A stretch of 64,000 nucleotides of DNA from Conchocele bisecta (lineage: Eukaryota > Mollusca > Bivalvia > Lucinida > Thyasiridae): assembly GCA_029237695.1 (NCBI GenBank), contig CM055271.1, positions 33,600,462 through 33,664,461 on the forward strand, read 5' to 3'. Both the position numbers and the translations under genes were made by a program. Within the stretch, counting starts at the first letter, position 1; each line of letters starts with the position of its first letter. The notes under the pieces are model-generated. The model saw only the letters and a list, made by a program, of their open reading frames with translations. It was not told where the DNA came from and ran no database searches. This document shows, in pieces, positions 33,228 through 44,493 of the stretch.

Positions 33228-33345
33228 GCAATCAAGCTGTTTGAATAACTGAGCCTGAGCTGTAGCGCACAGCTCAGGCTCAGCCAATCAAGCTGCTTGA
33301 TTTCAAGCACAATACATTCAAGGATTTTGAAATAAATAAATTGAC
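33228..33345. mobile_element. fam-M palindrome
   Basis: CTGAGCCTGAGCTGTAGCGC and inverse, flanked by inverted TCAAGCTGTTTGA. Confidence 0.75.
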
Positions 33346-33377
33346 AAATATGGACAAGATCGGCACAGGCTATAATA

Positions 33378-33535
33378 TATGACACAAGAGGGGACATGGA
33401 AATATTTTTTACTTTCGCGTGCGCACGCGATAGCTTAGCCAATGAAACCCTATCGCGTGCGCACGCAAAACCTATCGCGTGCTCACGCGAAAGTAAAACA
33501 TATTTCCATGTCCCCTCTGTGCCACCGTATGTAGA
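33378..33535. mobile_element. fam-N palindrome
   Basis: AGAGGGGACATGGAAATATT at the left and the inverse at the right; the interior repeats CGCGTGCGCACGCGATAG. Confidence 0.75.
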
Positions 33536-33691
33536 AGATTTCATGAACAAAGGCTTACACAAACCGTGATATTTTCACGGATATTTACGCCATTTTCAGG
33601 GCAAATGCAGAACATTTTGGCACATTTTGACGCTATATAACAATAATTCAGGAAACATAGCACGTCTTCTTAGGTACAAAATTACATGGCT

Positions 33692-33760
33692 GGAGCCCGT
33701 TTCATTAAACTTCGTACAAATAAAATGTTCGTAAGTGAAAAATTATGACCCACCAATTTC
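33692..33760. mobile_element. fam-H left end only
   Basis: GCCCGTTTCATTAAACTTCG then AAAATGTTCGTAAGTG; no right end nearby. Confidence 0.6.
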
Positions 33761-33837
33761 TATAGACTATACAATAGTATTCTATATATAGTTTATAAAA
33801 GTGGGTGGGTGGATTACTGTCTTGAATGCGCCGTTTG

Positions 33838-33985
33838 TTTTATGTGTCCTATGTCAGTCATTCAAAACAGTTACCAACCCACCCACACACTTTTTATTTA
33901 ATGATCTTTAACGGTCTATCGACCGACAGCTAATGTCATTTAAGGCCGTGCCAACGGGTTCGATCCCGCATTCAACCCGCTGCAT
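33838..33985 (+). mobile_element. SINE fragment of the TTTAACG...CATTTAAGG type
   Basis: ATCTTTAACGGTCTATCGAC, AATGTCATTTAAGGCCGTGC and a B-box-like GGTTCGATCCC. This matches, from memory, a SINE common in bivalves. It is truncated. Confidence 0.55.
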
Positions 33986-34345
33986 TGGGGGTGGGGGATA
34001 ATCGAATACGACGCATAGTCTATACAAATGGGGTACATGTCACTGCTTCAAATGAGCCGTTTTCTGAGTCGCATGCCCGCGTCTTTTGTCTGTGCATAAA
34101 TAGGGTGTGGGCTCTGTAAGGCGTGGCGTCATGTTTTATATGTAGTTAACAGCAGATTTCCTGAAATATTTTTCTAACTGAATGACCAATTTTATGAAAC
34201 GTTTTTATATATATATCATCAAAATCCGTGCGTTTGTTAGGAATATTTTCCAGCAAGACGTCTGTAAAATTAGTCACAAATATATCATGTTGGAAAAAAA
34301 GTTGTTCGGAAACTGCATGATCCCATATCCTGATAACACACGTAT
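33986..34345. other. RTK intron 8: nothing recognised
   Basis: AT-rich with a short (TA)n near 34205. Confidence 0.5.
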
Positions 34346-34602
34346 GTGCTGCACTCCGCGCCGGTGTAAACTGTTTCACATCGAGAAATGCACCGGGTTC
34401 CTGGCGAAGTGCTACTCAGCTCTACTACGGCCTATCGCATGAACACATATTTCGTCTAGTAACCGGTGCAAATATATTGCGCCGGTTACTAGACGATAAT
34501 GTGTGTATGCAGTATCATCTACGTGTAGCTGAATGGGAATTCGTCAGGAATCCGACGCCTATTTCGACGTGAAACATTTTACGCCGGCGCGGAGTGCAGC
34601 AC
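34346..34602. mobile_element. Inverted-repeat element beside the exon 8 donor
   Basis: GTGCTGCACTCCGCGCCGG and the inverse (about 42 bp arms), with an inner palindrome CGTCTAGTAACCGGTGC. Confidence 0.8.
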
Positions 34603-34618
34603 GCGAGGATAAACTCAC

Positions 34619-34803
34619 ATTGACGTCATCCTGCAGGTATCTGAGCAGATCGCCGTGTTTCATGTATGGTAATATAACTAGGGGCATTTCATCGACACCC
34701 AGACACACCCCCAGGAGCGTCATCACGTGATCATCCCGGAAGTTGTGCATTACATACGCTTCCTTCAGGAACTGGCGGATATCTTGGTCACGTGGTTGAT
34801 TTT
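34619..34803 (-). CDS. MET-like: Met-like RTK exon 8 (helix C and hinge)
   Basis: This exon has 185 bases, phase 1 in and phase 0 out. The acceptor is CGTCGCAG and the donor is AAT|GTGAGT. It encodes residues 406-467. Features seen are helix C with Glu420 (FLKEAYVM), a strand TLLGVCL, and the hinge with LVILPYMKHGDL. PYMKHGDL is the same as in vertebrate MET from memory and is the strongest family marker in the gene. A 257-bp inverted-repeat element begins about 15 bp past the donor. Confidence 0.92.
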
Positions 34804-34997
34804 CTGCGACGATATACCCGGATAATGATGTCTGATTCGGTATGTAATATGATAATTACATGTACGGTATATAATGGCATAATGCGCACATGTGTGTGAA
34901 CAGATGGTCGGTATGTTGGTGTCATATGGGTATTTTTGTGGATTTGGGTAAATGTGTGTGGATTTCGTTGGTTCTTAGGTACTTTACATAATTTTTT

Positions 34998-35445
34998 ATC
35001 CCGTCAACACAGTGCGTATGTGCCGTGAAACACGGTGCCGTGAAACATTTTTGATATCCAGTCAATACAATTTTTGCATTTTACAGCCATTTGAAAGTGT
35101 TGACGGGATAAATAGAATAGTAGGTTAGTGCCGTGAATGAGAAAAAATATCTGGCGCGGCACGGAAACGGGATGTGCTCGGCAGAGCCTCGCCCATCCCG
35201 TTTCCTGAGCCTTGCCAAATATTTTTTCCCATTCACGGCACTAACCTACTATTCTCTATCTATTTTCCTTATTTCTGAACCAAAGTATATGTTGTGACCA
35301 CTCATTTGAACCGTCTCGGCGAGACGGTTCAAATGAGTGGTGAGTGGTCACAACATATACTTCTGATGAGAAATAAAGAAATTCTTGAGCCTTGCCGGAT
35401 ATTTTTTCCCATTCACGGCACTAACCTACTATTCTCTATAACTAC
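34998..35445. mobile_element. fam-I / fam-J composite hairpins
   Basis: TATCCCGTCAACACAGTGCG, then the GCCGTGAAACACGGTGCCGT palindrome, then AGGTTAGTGCCGTGAATG with its inverse, then fam-J (GACCACTCATTTGAACCGTC and inverse, 35290-35366), then another AGCCTTGCCGGATATTTTTT end. The same blocks recur in other orders at 42330 and 56597. Confidence 0.75.
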
Positions 35446-36659
35446 TAATGCTAACAAATTACACACAACAGAAATCGCAAATTATCTACAAATTTACCGT
35501 TCCGAACTTCCCGGCCCCTTTTATGCTGTCAAAATATTGCAATTCGCGAGGGATGAAGTAAACGTTTGTAACAATGCACCCAAACCACCAGATATATAGA
35601 GGATATTTGTCATTTTCGGTGTAAGATCGAATTAGGTTTCATCGAGTGAACACCAATCTTACACTGAAAACAACACATGTTCTGTTTATTTTATGACCTT
35701 AACAGTATTTACGCTCTTTGCTGAGTAAGTATTTACATTAGCACCCGCATCGTACCTCTAAGATTTCGCTTGGAAACCTGTGGTGAGGGGAGGGGGTGGT
35801 GGCGGGGGGTCTCATATATTAGCATGACCAATTTACTTAAATCACTTTTTGCATACAAAATAATTCCACATTTTATAATTTATTGTGCTGATATTCGTCT
35901 CACAATATTAAAATATAATAGATAAAATACATTTTACACAAATAAATAAACAAGAAAATAATACGATTAACAATAATACAAATTTTATTAATATATTTGA
36001 TATTTTAAGCCACGCCCCTATGGTACAATAATACTTCGTTATTTTCAACAGTGAAATGAAAACAATGGCCGCCATAGTGATTCATTCCTTGTCGATCTTG
36101 ATTTAAATTAACTGACGGGAGTAACATGATTTATCAACAGGAATCTACTCACTATCAATGTACTGCACCAAATTTGATCGTTCAGAAGGCAATTCAAGAA
36201 ACTGACCAGAATTCATACTGTCACGAGGGCTGAATTAAACAGGTTGTCAATGTTTGACCTTGCTACCGGCTGTTGGTACAACAATGGTTGACAGTTGCCG
36301 CAAGATTAAACAGTATTCACCTGGTACGTCATTTTCAATGGACGCTAGAATCGTCATGTTGCAGACCAAGAACAGAATATTTATTAATAATGGACATAAC
36401 AGCACCAGAACAGGTACATCTTTTAAATATGAGCCCGGCTCTAGAATTGTATTCCTTGTCGCCATGACATTTTCACTGGTTTTTAAAATACAGCTTGTAA
36501 TGATATTATTCATACTTTAAAAGCAGTATTCCCACAGTTTGAAACAATGTAATATCGAGTGATATTCCACTAATAAATCCCGGTAATTGACCGTTAGTCA
36601 TAAATTAAACCGATTTAACCCGAAATAAACACCGAAATATGAACCGTTCCTCAACAACC
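35446..36659. other. RTK intron 7: no gene seen
   Basis: AT-rich. The frames at 36247-36520 on both strands and the YAVKIL frame at 35510-35600 have no splice or domain support. Confidence 0.5.
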
Positions 36660-36915
36660 TGTGGTCTAACAAGTGAGACTCTTTGCATGCTGGGAAATGT
36701 GTGGGCTATTAATAGTTAAAAAATAGCAGATGACAATTCATTATATTTTGGTTTTTTTCTCCTTATAAATGTCATGAATATGTCTTGGAATTTCATTAGA
36801 ATTGTGTCCAGAGGACACAATTCTAATGAAATTTCAAGACATATTTACAGAGAGAAATAAAACATATACTCCCAATTCGTTTGGCGGATATTTTCGCCGC
36901 TAGCATGCAAAGAGT
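36660..36915. mobile_element. Inverted-repeat element with fam-L-like core
   Basis: ACTCTTTGCATGCTGGG / CTAGCATGCAAAGAGT ends; central palindrome GAATTGTGTCCAGAGGACAC (36780-36845). Confidence 0.65.
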
Positions 36916-36944
36916 TAAACCGAACACTGCTATCTTAATTGTTT

Positions 36945-37160
36945 TGTCGTCTGCTGTTTATTTTATTTTTTCCATTTTTATCATCAAAACATGCTTTGAC
37001 AGCACTTTAAAATAATTTACAACATGCTTTGACAGCACTTCAGAATCATTTCCATTGGAAATGATTCTGAAGTGCTGGTAAACCATGTTTTTATTGAGAA
37101 ATAAGGCAAGATATACAAGCAACAGCAGACGACAATTGTTGTTTGTAGCGGTCTAAGGGT
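36945..37160. mobile_element. fam-V hairpin element
   Basis: GTCGTCTGCTGTTTATTTT / CAACAGCAGACGAC ends and TTTCCATTGGAAA at the centre of an inverted CAGCACTTCAGAATCA. A related copy at 48733-48920. Confidence 0.7.
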
Positions 37161-37202
37161 TAACACACTGCTTGTTGCCTGTGTGGTTTGGCCGAATACT
37201 AT

Positions 37203-38270
37203 TAAGGACCCGTTCTATACCTGGGCCCGGTTATTCAAAACATCCGTTAGCTTAACGGACTGTTAAATCCTTAACTGAATGGTTACAATCTCTGTTTTAA
37301 CAGAGATTTTAACCATTCAGTTAAGGTTTTAACAGAGATTTTAACCATTCAGTTAAGGATTTAACAGTCCGTTAAGGATTTAACAGTCCGTTAAGCTAAT
37401 TGGTGTTTTGAACAACCGGGCCCAGATAATCGTTTGATTCAAAGATAATTGCTTCATAACTGTGATGGAATATATGTATAACATATATGTGAACACTGCC
37501 TCGTTACTGTTTCCTATACGTCACATGGAGTGGCCAAGTCGACCATCTTTGTTTGTTCCAGCCATCAGCCAGTTTCACCTGTTCTGCCATTTGACAAAAA
37601 ATGTGAAGTAGAACATATGATATAATGTACCTAATCACATGTAGAAAAGCCAGGGGAACGGACTCCTATATATTATATTACACCAAACTGTAAAATACGT
37701 CAGTTTTCTGGGCATGTTTGTGCCTGTGTTTTTAACAACACGGACCACCATGCATTATGTATAGCCACATACACATAATTCGCACAGTGTATCACTTTTA
37801 TTATCTATAAAATCCAGCGACATGTAAGCAGTTACCTGAGTGTATTGTCCCTACTATGTTAGTAAATATGGGTTTACATATGTGTAACATGCACACTACC
37901 ATAGGCTGTGCATCAGATTGAAAATTTTACACATCAAAATATATTTTGCGATTAATGGGAGAAATTATCAGATATCTCGTATTTGTATAGTTTGCTGGCA
38001 TAGTTATAGCTTGCCGTTGCCGTATCTGTCTATTATGTATTGAACTAAGTTTTATTTGGTTTACTGTCATAGTATTTGCTGTATGTGTCAAACGCACGAA
38101 CTGGAGAAACTGTACGATGGCTTGTACATACAAAGATGGCGGAGATGGCAACTCAACTTGACACTCTATATAGTATACAGTAACAAGACATATGTCATAT
38201 TCATATATCACATCACTCTTATGAAGCAATTATCATTGAAGTCAAGTGTATCTAAATATGACCTAATACC
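37203..38270 (+). repeat. fam-P long dispersed repeat, copy 2
   Basis: Same as 5458-6420 but carrying a palindromic insert at 37220-37427 (GGGCCCGGTTATTCAAAAC and inverse, inner TTAACGGACTGTTAAATCC units). Confidence 0.75.
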
Positions 38271-38271
38271 T

Positions 38272-38772
38272 GAAAGGTACATACCCACTCGGTAGGCACA
38301 AAACGTTCTTTATAATAATTAAATAAGTGTATAATTGTGTCACTATTCCACCAGTTCTAACAATTACGAGTGCAGGCTATACAAATATAATAATTTAGTA
38401 ATGTTTATTTTACTGATAGTGACGCGCGGTGGCATCATATTATTTTCATATGCAAATTAGACATGATATTTTTAAATTAGTTTATGCTATTTAAATGCGT
38501 GAACTGAAAAAAATCTTATTTTCCACAGATTATAAAGTATGATCATTGCACATCAAAAATAAATACTGATAATAAATAGTATGCCCGTTTTAGGAAAACA
38601 CAGTTATCGCCCCTGATATCAGTGTGAAAATTTACGTGTGATATAAAATGTATAATAATGCAATCAATACGTGGGGTAATGGTGAATGAATGTTTATTTT
38701 GCCAGACAATGTCTCAGATGATGGCTCTGATATAAACAACAGTCTGTGTCAACTGAGTGGGCATGTACCTAT
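38272..38772 (-). mobile_element. fam-B element, inverted
   Basis: Reverse complement of the 13228 copy, with both terminal repeats (GGTACATACCCACTCGG and GAGTGGGCATGTACC). Confidence 0.75.
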
Positions 38773-39126
38773 AATTCCAGCACAAAAATATTTGCACAAT
38801 TCCCTAACATTTGATTGGCCCGTAGCAAGTCTCTGTCCACAATTCATATCCCAGTAAACTCCCACGCCGAACTACTTTCCGTAACCGTGAGGCGTAGTTA
38901 AAATAATTCTTAAGAAAACGGAAAATAAACACATTTTCTTGATGAATTTATTTCAAATGCTGGAATTATAAGGAATGAATGGCATTTTTGTTGAATTTAT
39001 CGCGGATATAAACTTGGAAAAGTCGCGGGAATACTGGACGAGGCCTTCCGGCCTTCGTCCAGTATTCCCGCGACTTTTCCAAGTTTATACCCCGATACAT
39101 TCTACAAAAAGGCCATTCATTCCTAT
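38772..39126 (+). mobile_element. fam-K element, complete copy
   Basis: Runs from AATTCCAGCACAAAAATATT to CCATTCATTCCTATA. Its second half is a near-perfect palindrome centred at GAGGCCTTCCGGCCTTC (about 39053). Confidence 0.8.
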
Positions 39127-39189
39127 ATTAAACCTCTATCCCACATGACAAGCTGTACATGTAATAGACATATTGTGTTCACCCATTCG

Positions 39190-39470
39190 TTAGATATATG
39201 ACATTATTCGGGGAAACAAACGTTCATTTACCATTACCGGATATGTATTCTGGCATTATTATTCTTTTTGTATCAAACATGAATTGCCACTCTCGATATC
39301 AGGGGCGATAACCATGTTACATTGAAAGGTTAATGGAAACAAATAGTCTCAATTGTTTGATGTGCAACAAACATACTTTATAATACCCGTATGTCGATAC
39401 CAATATTTATTTAGGTGACATTTAATAACAATAATTTAAAAAATGTCCTGCATATAAAAGTATCATCTCA
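39190..39470 (+). mobile_element. Degraded fam-B fragment
   Basis: Recognised by the ATATCAGGGGCGATAACCATG core and the preceding GGCATTATTATTC; the ends have decayed. Confidence 0.5.
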
Positions 39471-39753
39471 CAGACTCACGTCCTACATTATATATACGGA
39501 AAGAACGTTTGTACCTAATTGAAGGGAACCGAACTTTAAAATTTAAGTACATTTTTTTCTCAGAAAATAAAAATTTGCTCACATTTTTTATTAGAAGACA
39601 TTCCCTCAAATTCTGAGATTAGTGCGATTTGTATGTGCTTATCAAATGGGGATGAATGAAAATAAATTTTTATCAGTAATTTTATTATTTGACACAATTT
39701 GCAAAATGTAACTTTTGTTTTCTTACTTAGATCATTTCAGTCACGTAACTTAC

Positions 39754-39831
39754 TGTGTAAGGTTTTTACAGCAACATCTTGTTCCAAATGTCCGCGAGTC
39801 AGCATGCCTCTGTACACTGAGCCAAAGTTTC
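39754..39831 (-). CDS. MET-like: Met-like RTK exon 7 (glycine loop and catalytic lysine)
   Basis: This exon has only 78 bases, phase 1 in and phase 1 out. The acceptor is TCAATTGCAG and the donor is CACA|GTAAGT. With the split Gly from exon 6 it completes GNFGSVYRG (residues 380-388). It then gives DVAVKTL, whose Lys402 should bind the ATP phosphates and pair with Glu420 of helix C. The opposite strand has an unrelated open frame. A truncated fam-B element begins about 30 bp upstream of the acceptor. Without this exon the kinase would be dead, so splicing here is critical. Confidence 0.9.
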
Positions 39832-39858
39832 CTGCAATTGACAGAATGGTGATTGGTC

Positions 39859-40140
39859 ATGGTAGGTACTTGCCCATCTCAGTAGCTTTTTATATCAGAG
39901 ACATTATCTGAGACATTTTCCGGCAAAATATACACCATTACTCCACGTATTGATTGGCATTATTATACATTGTATATAAGACGTAAAGTTCCACACTGGT
40001 ATCAGGGGCGATAACCGTGTTTCCTTAACATGTTAACATACATACACTACTATTTATTATCTGTATTTATTTGTTGGTGTACAATGATCATACTTTATAA
40101 TCTGTCGTAAATTATTTGTTCACGTGACGCAAAATGTCAT
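39859..40140 (+). mobile_element. Truncated fam-B element beside RTK exon 7
   Basis: Begins GGTAGGTACTTGCCCATCTC about 30 bp upstream (gene sense) of the exon 7 acceptor. The right end is missing. Confidence 0.65.
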
Positions 40141-40151
40141 CTATTAGGTCA

Positions 40152-40512
40152 ATAACATAACCTTCTGAGTGCATGCTCCGGGTGCATGCTCGGGGTTGGC
40201 GATTTCGAGCAGACGAAGCTGAGCATAGCTCAGCTTTGGACGGTCGAACTTGCTGATGTCGATCGTGGGAACGGACCGTGTGCTCGGAGAGCTGAATATC
40301 ACGGTAACTACATGGTATTCACATCGTGGGCCAAAGTATAATGCAAATGCATTATAGTTTGGCACACATGATGCATATGCATGTATTTACTAGTGAATCA
40401 ATACATACTTCACCACTGTTTGTCGTCTTGTGATAAATATTTTGTTGTATTATATTGTATTCTCAAGGGCCAGTAGGCCTATTGCTGAATAAACATTACA
40501 TATCATATTATG
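40152..40512 (-). repeat. fam-S dispersed repeat, inverted
   Basis: Reverse of 7562-7932, highly similar; ends about 28 bp from the exon 6 donor. Confidence 0.7.
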
Positions 40513-40538
40513 CTATACACTATGGTATCAACACGTAC

Positions 40539-40649
40539 CTTGACCTATGACGTTGTGCACGTGCAGACAGTCCCGCGGCACGATGAGCCGGCCGTCCTCT
40601 AGGTGTTTGAGCATCATCTGTACACACATCGCTTCCTCGTCGTCGGCAC
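40539..40649 (-). CDS. MET-like: Met-like RTK exon 6 (juxtamembrane to glycine loop)
   Basis: This exon has 111 bases, phase 1 in and phase 1 out. The acceptor is TCCCCAG and the donor is CAAG|GTACGT. It encodes residues 343-379, beginning GADDEEAM and ending HVHNVIGQ. The final VIGQ plus the split Gly is the start of the ATP-binding glycine loop. The position matches the Met family, where a hydrophobic strand leads into VIGRGxFG. Most of the exon is the alpha-helical juxtamembrane linker. Confidence 0.88.
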
Positions 40650-40679
40650 CTGGGGACAAATTAATAACAGTTCCAAAAC

Positions 40680-41175
40680 AAAAATCGTGCATCGGGCAAC
40701 GATAGGTAACGCTTACGAATTCCGAGGTTCACAAACGAATTCCTAGCTTTTCCGAGCCCTGCCTGATAAATTTGATATAAACTAACCTAAATTCTCTGTC
40801 TGTAACGCAGGGCGACCTACTTGTAAGTCGCCCTGCGTTACAGACAGAAAATACGGCTTACACATCAACATACATTAGATGGCGAAGCAAGGCTAGAAAA
40901 CGTGTAGGAATTCTGAGGTTCACCGAGGAATCTCTACTGTTTCCGGGTCGTGCCGATAAACTTGATATCACAGACATGTCATAAGGTGGAGAATATCCAC
41001 CTGAGGGCAAAACACATAAACTCAAGTTTAACAGGCAATGTTAGGACATGAGTAGAAATTTCGAGGCTCGCCGAGGAATTCCTACCGTTTCCGAGCCGTG
41101 CCTGATGAACTTGATACAAAGCTAGAAAGCAACATACATTGGATGGAGAATATCCAACTAAGGGCAATCTACATA
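40680..41175 (+). repeat. Tandem worn repeats with GGAATTCC motifs
   Basis: Three related blocks share TTCCGAGCC(G)TGCCTGAT and AAACTTGATAT. Relatives lie at 30540-30630, 48640-48730 and 50395-50480. The fam-Z palindrome sits inside. Confidence 0.6.
40795..40852. repeat. fam-Z palindrome related to the exon 4 acceptor
   Basis: CTGTCTGTAACGCAGGGCGA and inverse. One arm matches 26 bases across the exon 4 acceptor (45208-45233) with a single difference. Confidence 0.8.
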
Positions 41176-41177
41176 CC

Positions 41178-41545
41178 AGGCCCGTACGCAGGATTTTCTA
41201 TTGGGGGTGCGTCAGGGGTGTGCGTCAGGGGCGAGCTCCATGTAGTGGCGCGAGTACGCTAGGGGGTACCCCCCCTAGCGTACTCGCGCCACTACATGGG
41301 GCTCGCCCCTGACGCACCCCCTGAAATTTTTTAAACCTAGATGGCCTGAAATGCACTCTCCTGCATTTTATGTCATTTAAATTCGGATTTCAACGGTGGC
41401 ATTTTCATGCAAATTACCTGTATGTTAATGCATTTGAAGATTTGTTGAGATTACTGTTTGAAAAATATCGGACCTCGGCGAATTTAGGGGGGTGCGTACG
41501 CACCCGTCGACCCCCCCCCCCCCCTGCGTACGGGCCTGCATACAT
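41178..41545. mobile_element. fam-Y hairpin element
   Basis: CAGGCCCGTACGCAGG and CCTGCGTACGGGCCTG ends. A long palindrome at 41208-41325 has arms GCGCGAGTACGCTAGGGGGT. The ends resemble hAT-type MITEs, as inference. Confidence 0.8.
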
Positions 41546-41586
41546 ACCAGCTTATCAAGCAAGGCCTAGGAATTCCGAGGATTCCT

Positions 41587-41821
41587 GGGGACCGTTTCTC
41601 TAAACTTCATACGACTAAAATGTTCGTAAGTGAAAATTTAGGATTGTCTGGACATTTCAATTTATGGATTTACATGTATTGAGCATCGGCTGCATGTTCA
41701 ATAAATGCAAATCCAATAATTGTTTACAAGAAAACATTGTTAATGTGAAATTTAAAAGACTGCCATAAATTGTCACTTACAAACAGTTTAATCGTACGAA
41801 GTTTAATGAAACGGCATCCCC
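41587..41821. mobile_element. fam-H element beside the exon 5 donor
   Basis: Same ends as 4969-5202; the palindrome is partly lost. Its end lies about 9 bp from the exon 5 splice donor. Confidence 0.8.
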
Positions 41822-41831
41822 AGTAATTTAC

Positions 41832-42109
41832 CTGCGATGAAGCGGAGGTGGGCGTCGGTGCCGGTGGTCGGAGTGAGTCTGTTTTCGTTGATGCCGTCGG
41901 ACGGATTGAGGCTACAGTCGGTGATGCCGGCGGACGAATTGACAGGGCTACAGTCGGTGATGCCGGCGGACGGATTAAAGCTATAGTCCGTAATGCCGGC
42001 GGAATCATAGCCCATGTTATGTGCCGCACCGCTCGCCGTCAACGTCAACGTATCGTGGACGGCGGGCACAATTCCGTCGGTCCGAAGGAGCTTTCGTACG
42101 ACAGTCTTC
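41832..42109 (-). CDS. MET-like: Met-like RTK exon 5 (juxtamembrane repeats)
   Basis: This exon has 278 bases, phase 2 in and phase 1 out. The acceptor is CCCCTACAG and the donor is GCAG|GTAAAT. It encodes residues 250-342, starting with a basic stop-transfer stretch (RKTVVRKLLR). It then holds four imperfect copies of an 11-12 residue unit with the core SAGITDxS (last copy SDGINEN). The copies are 33-36 bp long and clearly related at DNA level. The first has Tyr at the position where the next two have Cys. I know of no such repeat in vertebrate MET, whose juxtamembrane holds a Cbl-binding tyrosine. A fam-H element ends about 9 bp past the donor. Confidence 0.87.
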
Positions 42110-42329
42110 CTGTAGGGGAGAATGAGTAGTTAGGTCATGCCATTTATTATCTGTGAAAGAGGCATATTTTTTATAAAAAATACTACATTATAGAAGCATT
42201 AAAAACGTGTTTTCATCATGGCCCTGTGTAAAGTGGTTTAATTGAAGATATTGACGATACTAGGATCGCTGCGTTGTTTCAATTTTCACCGATATCGGTA
42301 CATAAGTATCAGTTTGAATGGAAATCCGA

Positions 42330-42600
42330 TATTTATCCCGTCAACACAGTGCGTATGTGCCGTGAAACACGGTGCCGTGAAACATTTTTGATATCCAGTC
42401 AATACTATTTTTGCATTTTACAGCCATTTGTAGATGTTGACGGGATAAATAGAATAGTAGGTTAGTGCCGTGAATGGGAAAAAATATCTGGCGCGGCACG
42501 GAAACGGGATGTGCTCGGCAGAGCCTCGCCCATCCCGTTTCCTGAGCCTTGCCAGATATTTTTTCCCATTCACGGCACTAACCTACTATTCTCTATTTAT
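42330..42600. mobile_element. fam-I hairpin element
   Basis: Nearly identical to 34998-35265, in the same orientation. Confidence 0.8.
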
Positions 42601-42669
42601 GTACCTATATTGGTGGAAATAGAGACAACCCAGCGGTTCTAGTATCGTCTTCGTAGTCCGAAATATCAA

Positions 42670-43040
42670 AAAGTCTCTACAAACTTCTTCATCATGGTAT
42701 AACTTTAATATTACTTGACTGATCGCTTCAATATTTGGACACTTGGTACATGTGAGCATTTGGAACACACTTATGCCGCCATTAACATGACCTTGACCTA
42801 TTTTTACCATCACATTTTTGTGGAAACATTTAGACATTTTTTCGCGTCATAAAGTGTGTAGAAGTTTCTTCATCATCGTATAACATTAATGTTACTTGAT
42901 GGATTGCTTCAATATCTGGACACACACTTGGTACATGTATTTACTAAGCATTTGGAACACACTCATGCCGCCATTAACACGACCTTGAGCTTTTTGACCT
43001 TCATATGATTGTGGAAACCCTTAGCCATTCTCTTATGTCA
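42670..43040 (+). repeat. Two direct units of about 190 bp
   Basis: Shared TTCTTCATCATGGTATAAC, TGGACACTTGGTACATG and ACACTCATGCCGCCATTAAC-type words. Confidence 0.75.
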
Positions 43041-43499
43041 AAATAAATTCTTCAACATTGAACATTTTCATGTTTTAAGCATGGACTTCTCTGACGGTTT
43101 TTGTGGTGGTTCCGTGGCTGAATTCTTGTTGTTATATATGTACATCATTCGCAATGTATATGCGCTTTAAAAATATATACAACATCTAAATAAGATAAAC
43201 AAATTAGTGGAACTATTCTGTGAGGTGAAGCGTAGTTCCGGAACTGACCAATATGAACTCACGAGACGTCAATATGAAAATATATTGACGTCTTGCATTG
43301 CATGCTGTTTCAATGGGAAACGAAAGTCCGTATGTAATAAGTACTGGTATTCCACCGTGGCATTACAGCTTTGACATGTACACATATGAATATAAATACC
43401 GGAACTACTGATATTTCATTGGAAATGATGTGTATTTACATCGCATAGCTATGTATTTCATTTGTCGTTTGGCCGCCATATTGACATTTAAAATGGCTA
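43041..43499. other. RTK intron 4: nothing recognised
   Basis: AT-rich; GACGTCAATATGAAAATATT is part of a small inverted pair near 43270. Confidence 0.45.
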
Positions 43500-44310
43500 C
43501 TAATGACATCATATTTCATGTCAAAGTCATTATGTGTGGTGTTTTTGCATCTTAAAACACGTAATTATGGACAAGTAATAATGGCAGAATGATTTAAATA
43601 TATTTTGATTTTCAAAATGGCTGCCATTTTAAACTTGGATATCCAGTATTTATTGTACATTTTTGAATGTCATGGTGATAGTTTGTATGTTCCTGCTGGT
43701 TATACTAGTATATGCTGGGATTACTGTGGTACCAGCAATATTTATCTTCAAAATGGCCGCCGAAAATAAGTGTGTCATATGACACACTTATTTTCGGCGG
43801 CCATTTTGAAGATATTTCAAAGTATTGTTGCGGCTTTAGTTTTCTTTTTGTATGACGTTTTACTCGGCACGTGTGTTTTCAACATATCACCATCTATAGA
43901 CCACACAAAACAACAGTCGATTCCATTTTTCATAAGCCATATGACCGTCATTTTGAAATTAAAAATGGCCACAATTTAAAGGTATATTTCACGTCAATGT
44001 CGTTATGTTCGGTGTTTCCTTTTTCACCCAAAAGCACATTAGGATGGATAAGAAATATTTGCAGAATGATTCCAATATATTTAAAGATGGCCGCCATTTG
44101 TGGTTTTCAAAAATGGCCGCTTTTTTAAACGTGGTCATTTAATATGTATTGTACATGTTTACTGTAGTAGTGATATGCTGTATGTTCCTTCTGGCTATGC
44201 TCGCAATTCTTTTAACACAGCAGCATGTTGCGATTATTGTTAACTAGTACTGTGGTACCAGCCATCAATGTCTTCAAAATGGCCGCTAAAATAAGTGTTA
44301 TATATATCGC
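43500..44310 (+). repeat. AAAATGGCCGCC-rich repeat block with palindrome
   Basis: Two direct units share TTGTACATTTTTGAATG, TGTATGTTCCT and CTGTGGTACCAGC. A perfect palindrome of about 64 bp lies at 43749-43812 around GTGTCATATGACAC. Confidence 0.75.
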
Positions 44311-44493
44311 CACTTCAACGATGTATAATATGTATTACCCATTCTTGCTTTGTTGTGGTATTTATTATGTTCATTCGAATGGTAGCTTGATAGGCACGTG
44401 TGTTTTGCTTCAGATAATAAGATAACAAAATACGCAGGAAATAACTCGTTGTTTAACTTTTAATGCGTACATAAAATATCAAAATAAACTAAC

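Noticed and set aside
35294..35599. Plus-strand frame with YAVKIL, a possible kinase lysine strand
   Set aside because: There is no glycine loop, splice site or neighbouring kinase exon on that strand, and half of the frame lies in fam-I/J hairpins.
39699..39911. Plus-strand frame ending IDRMVIGHG, resembling the start of a kinase glycine loop
   Set aside because: It is the reverse strand of exon 7. The minus strand has the correct acceptor, donor and phases, and the full GNFGSVYRG...DVAVKTL.
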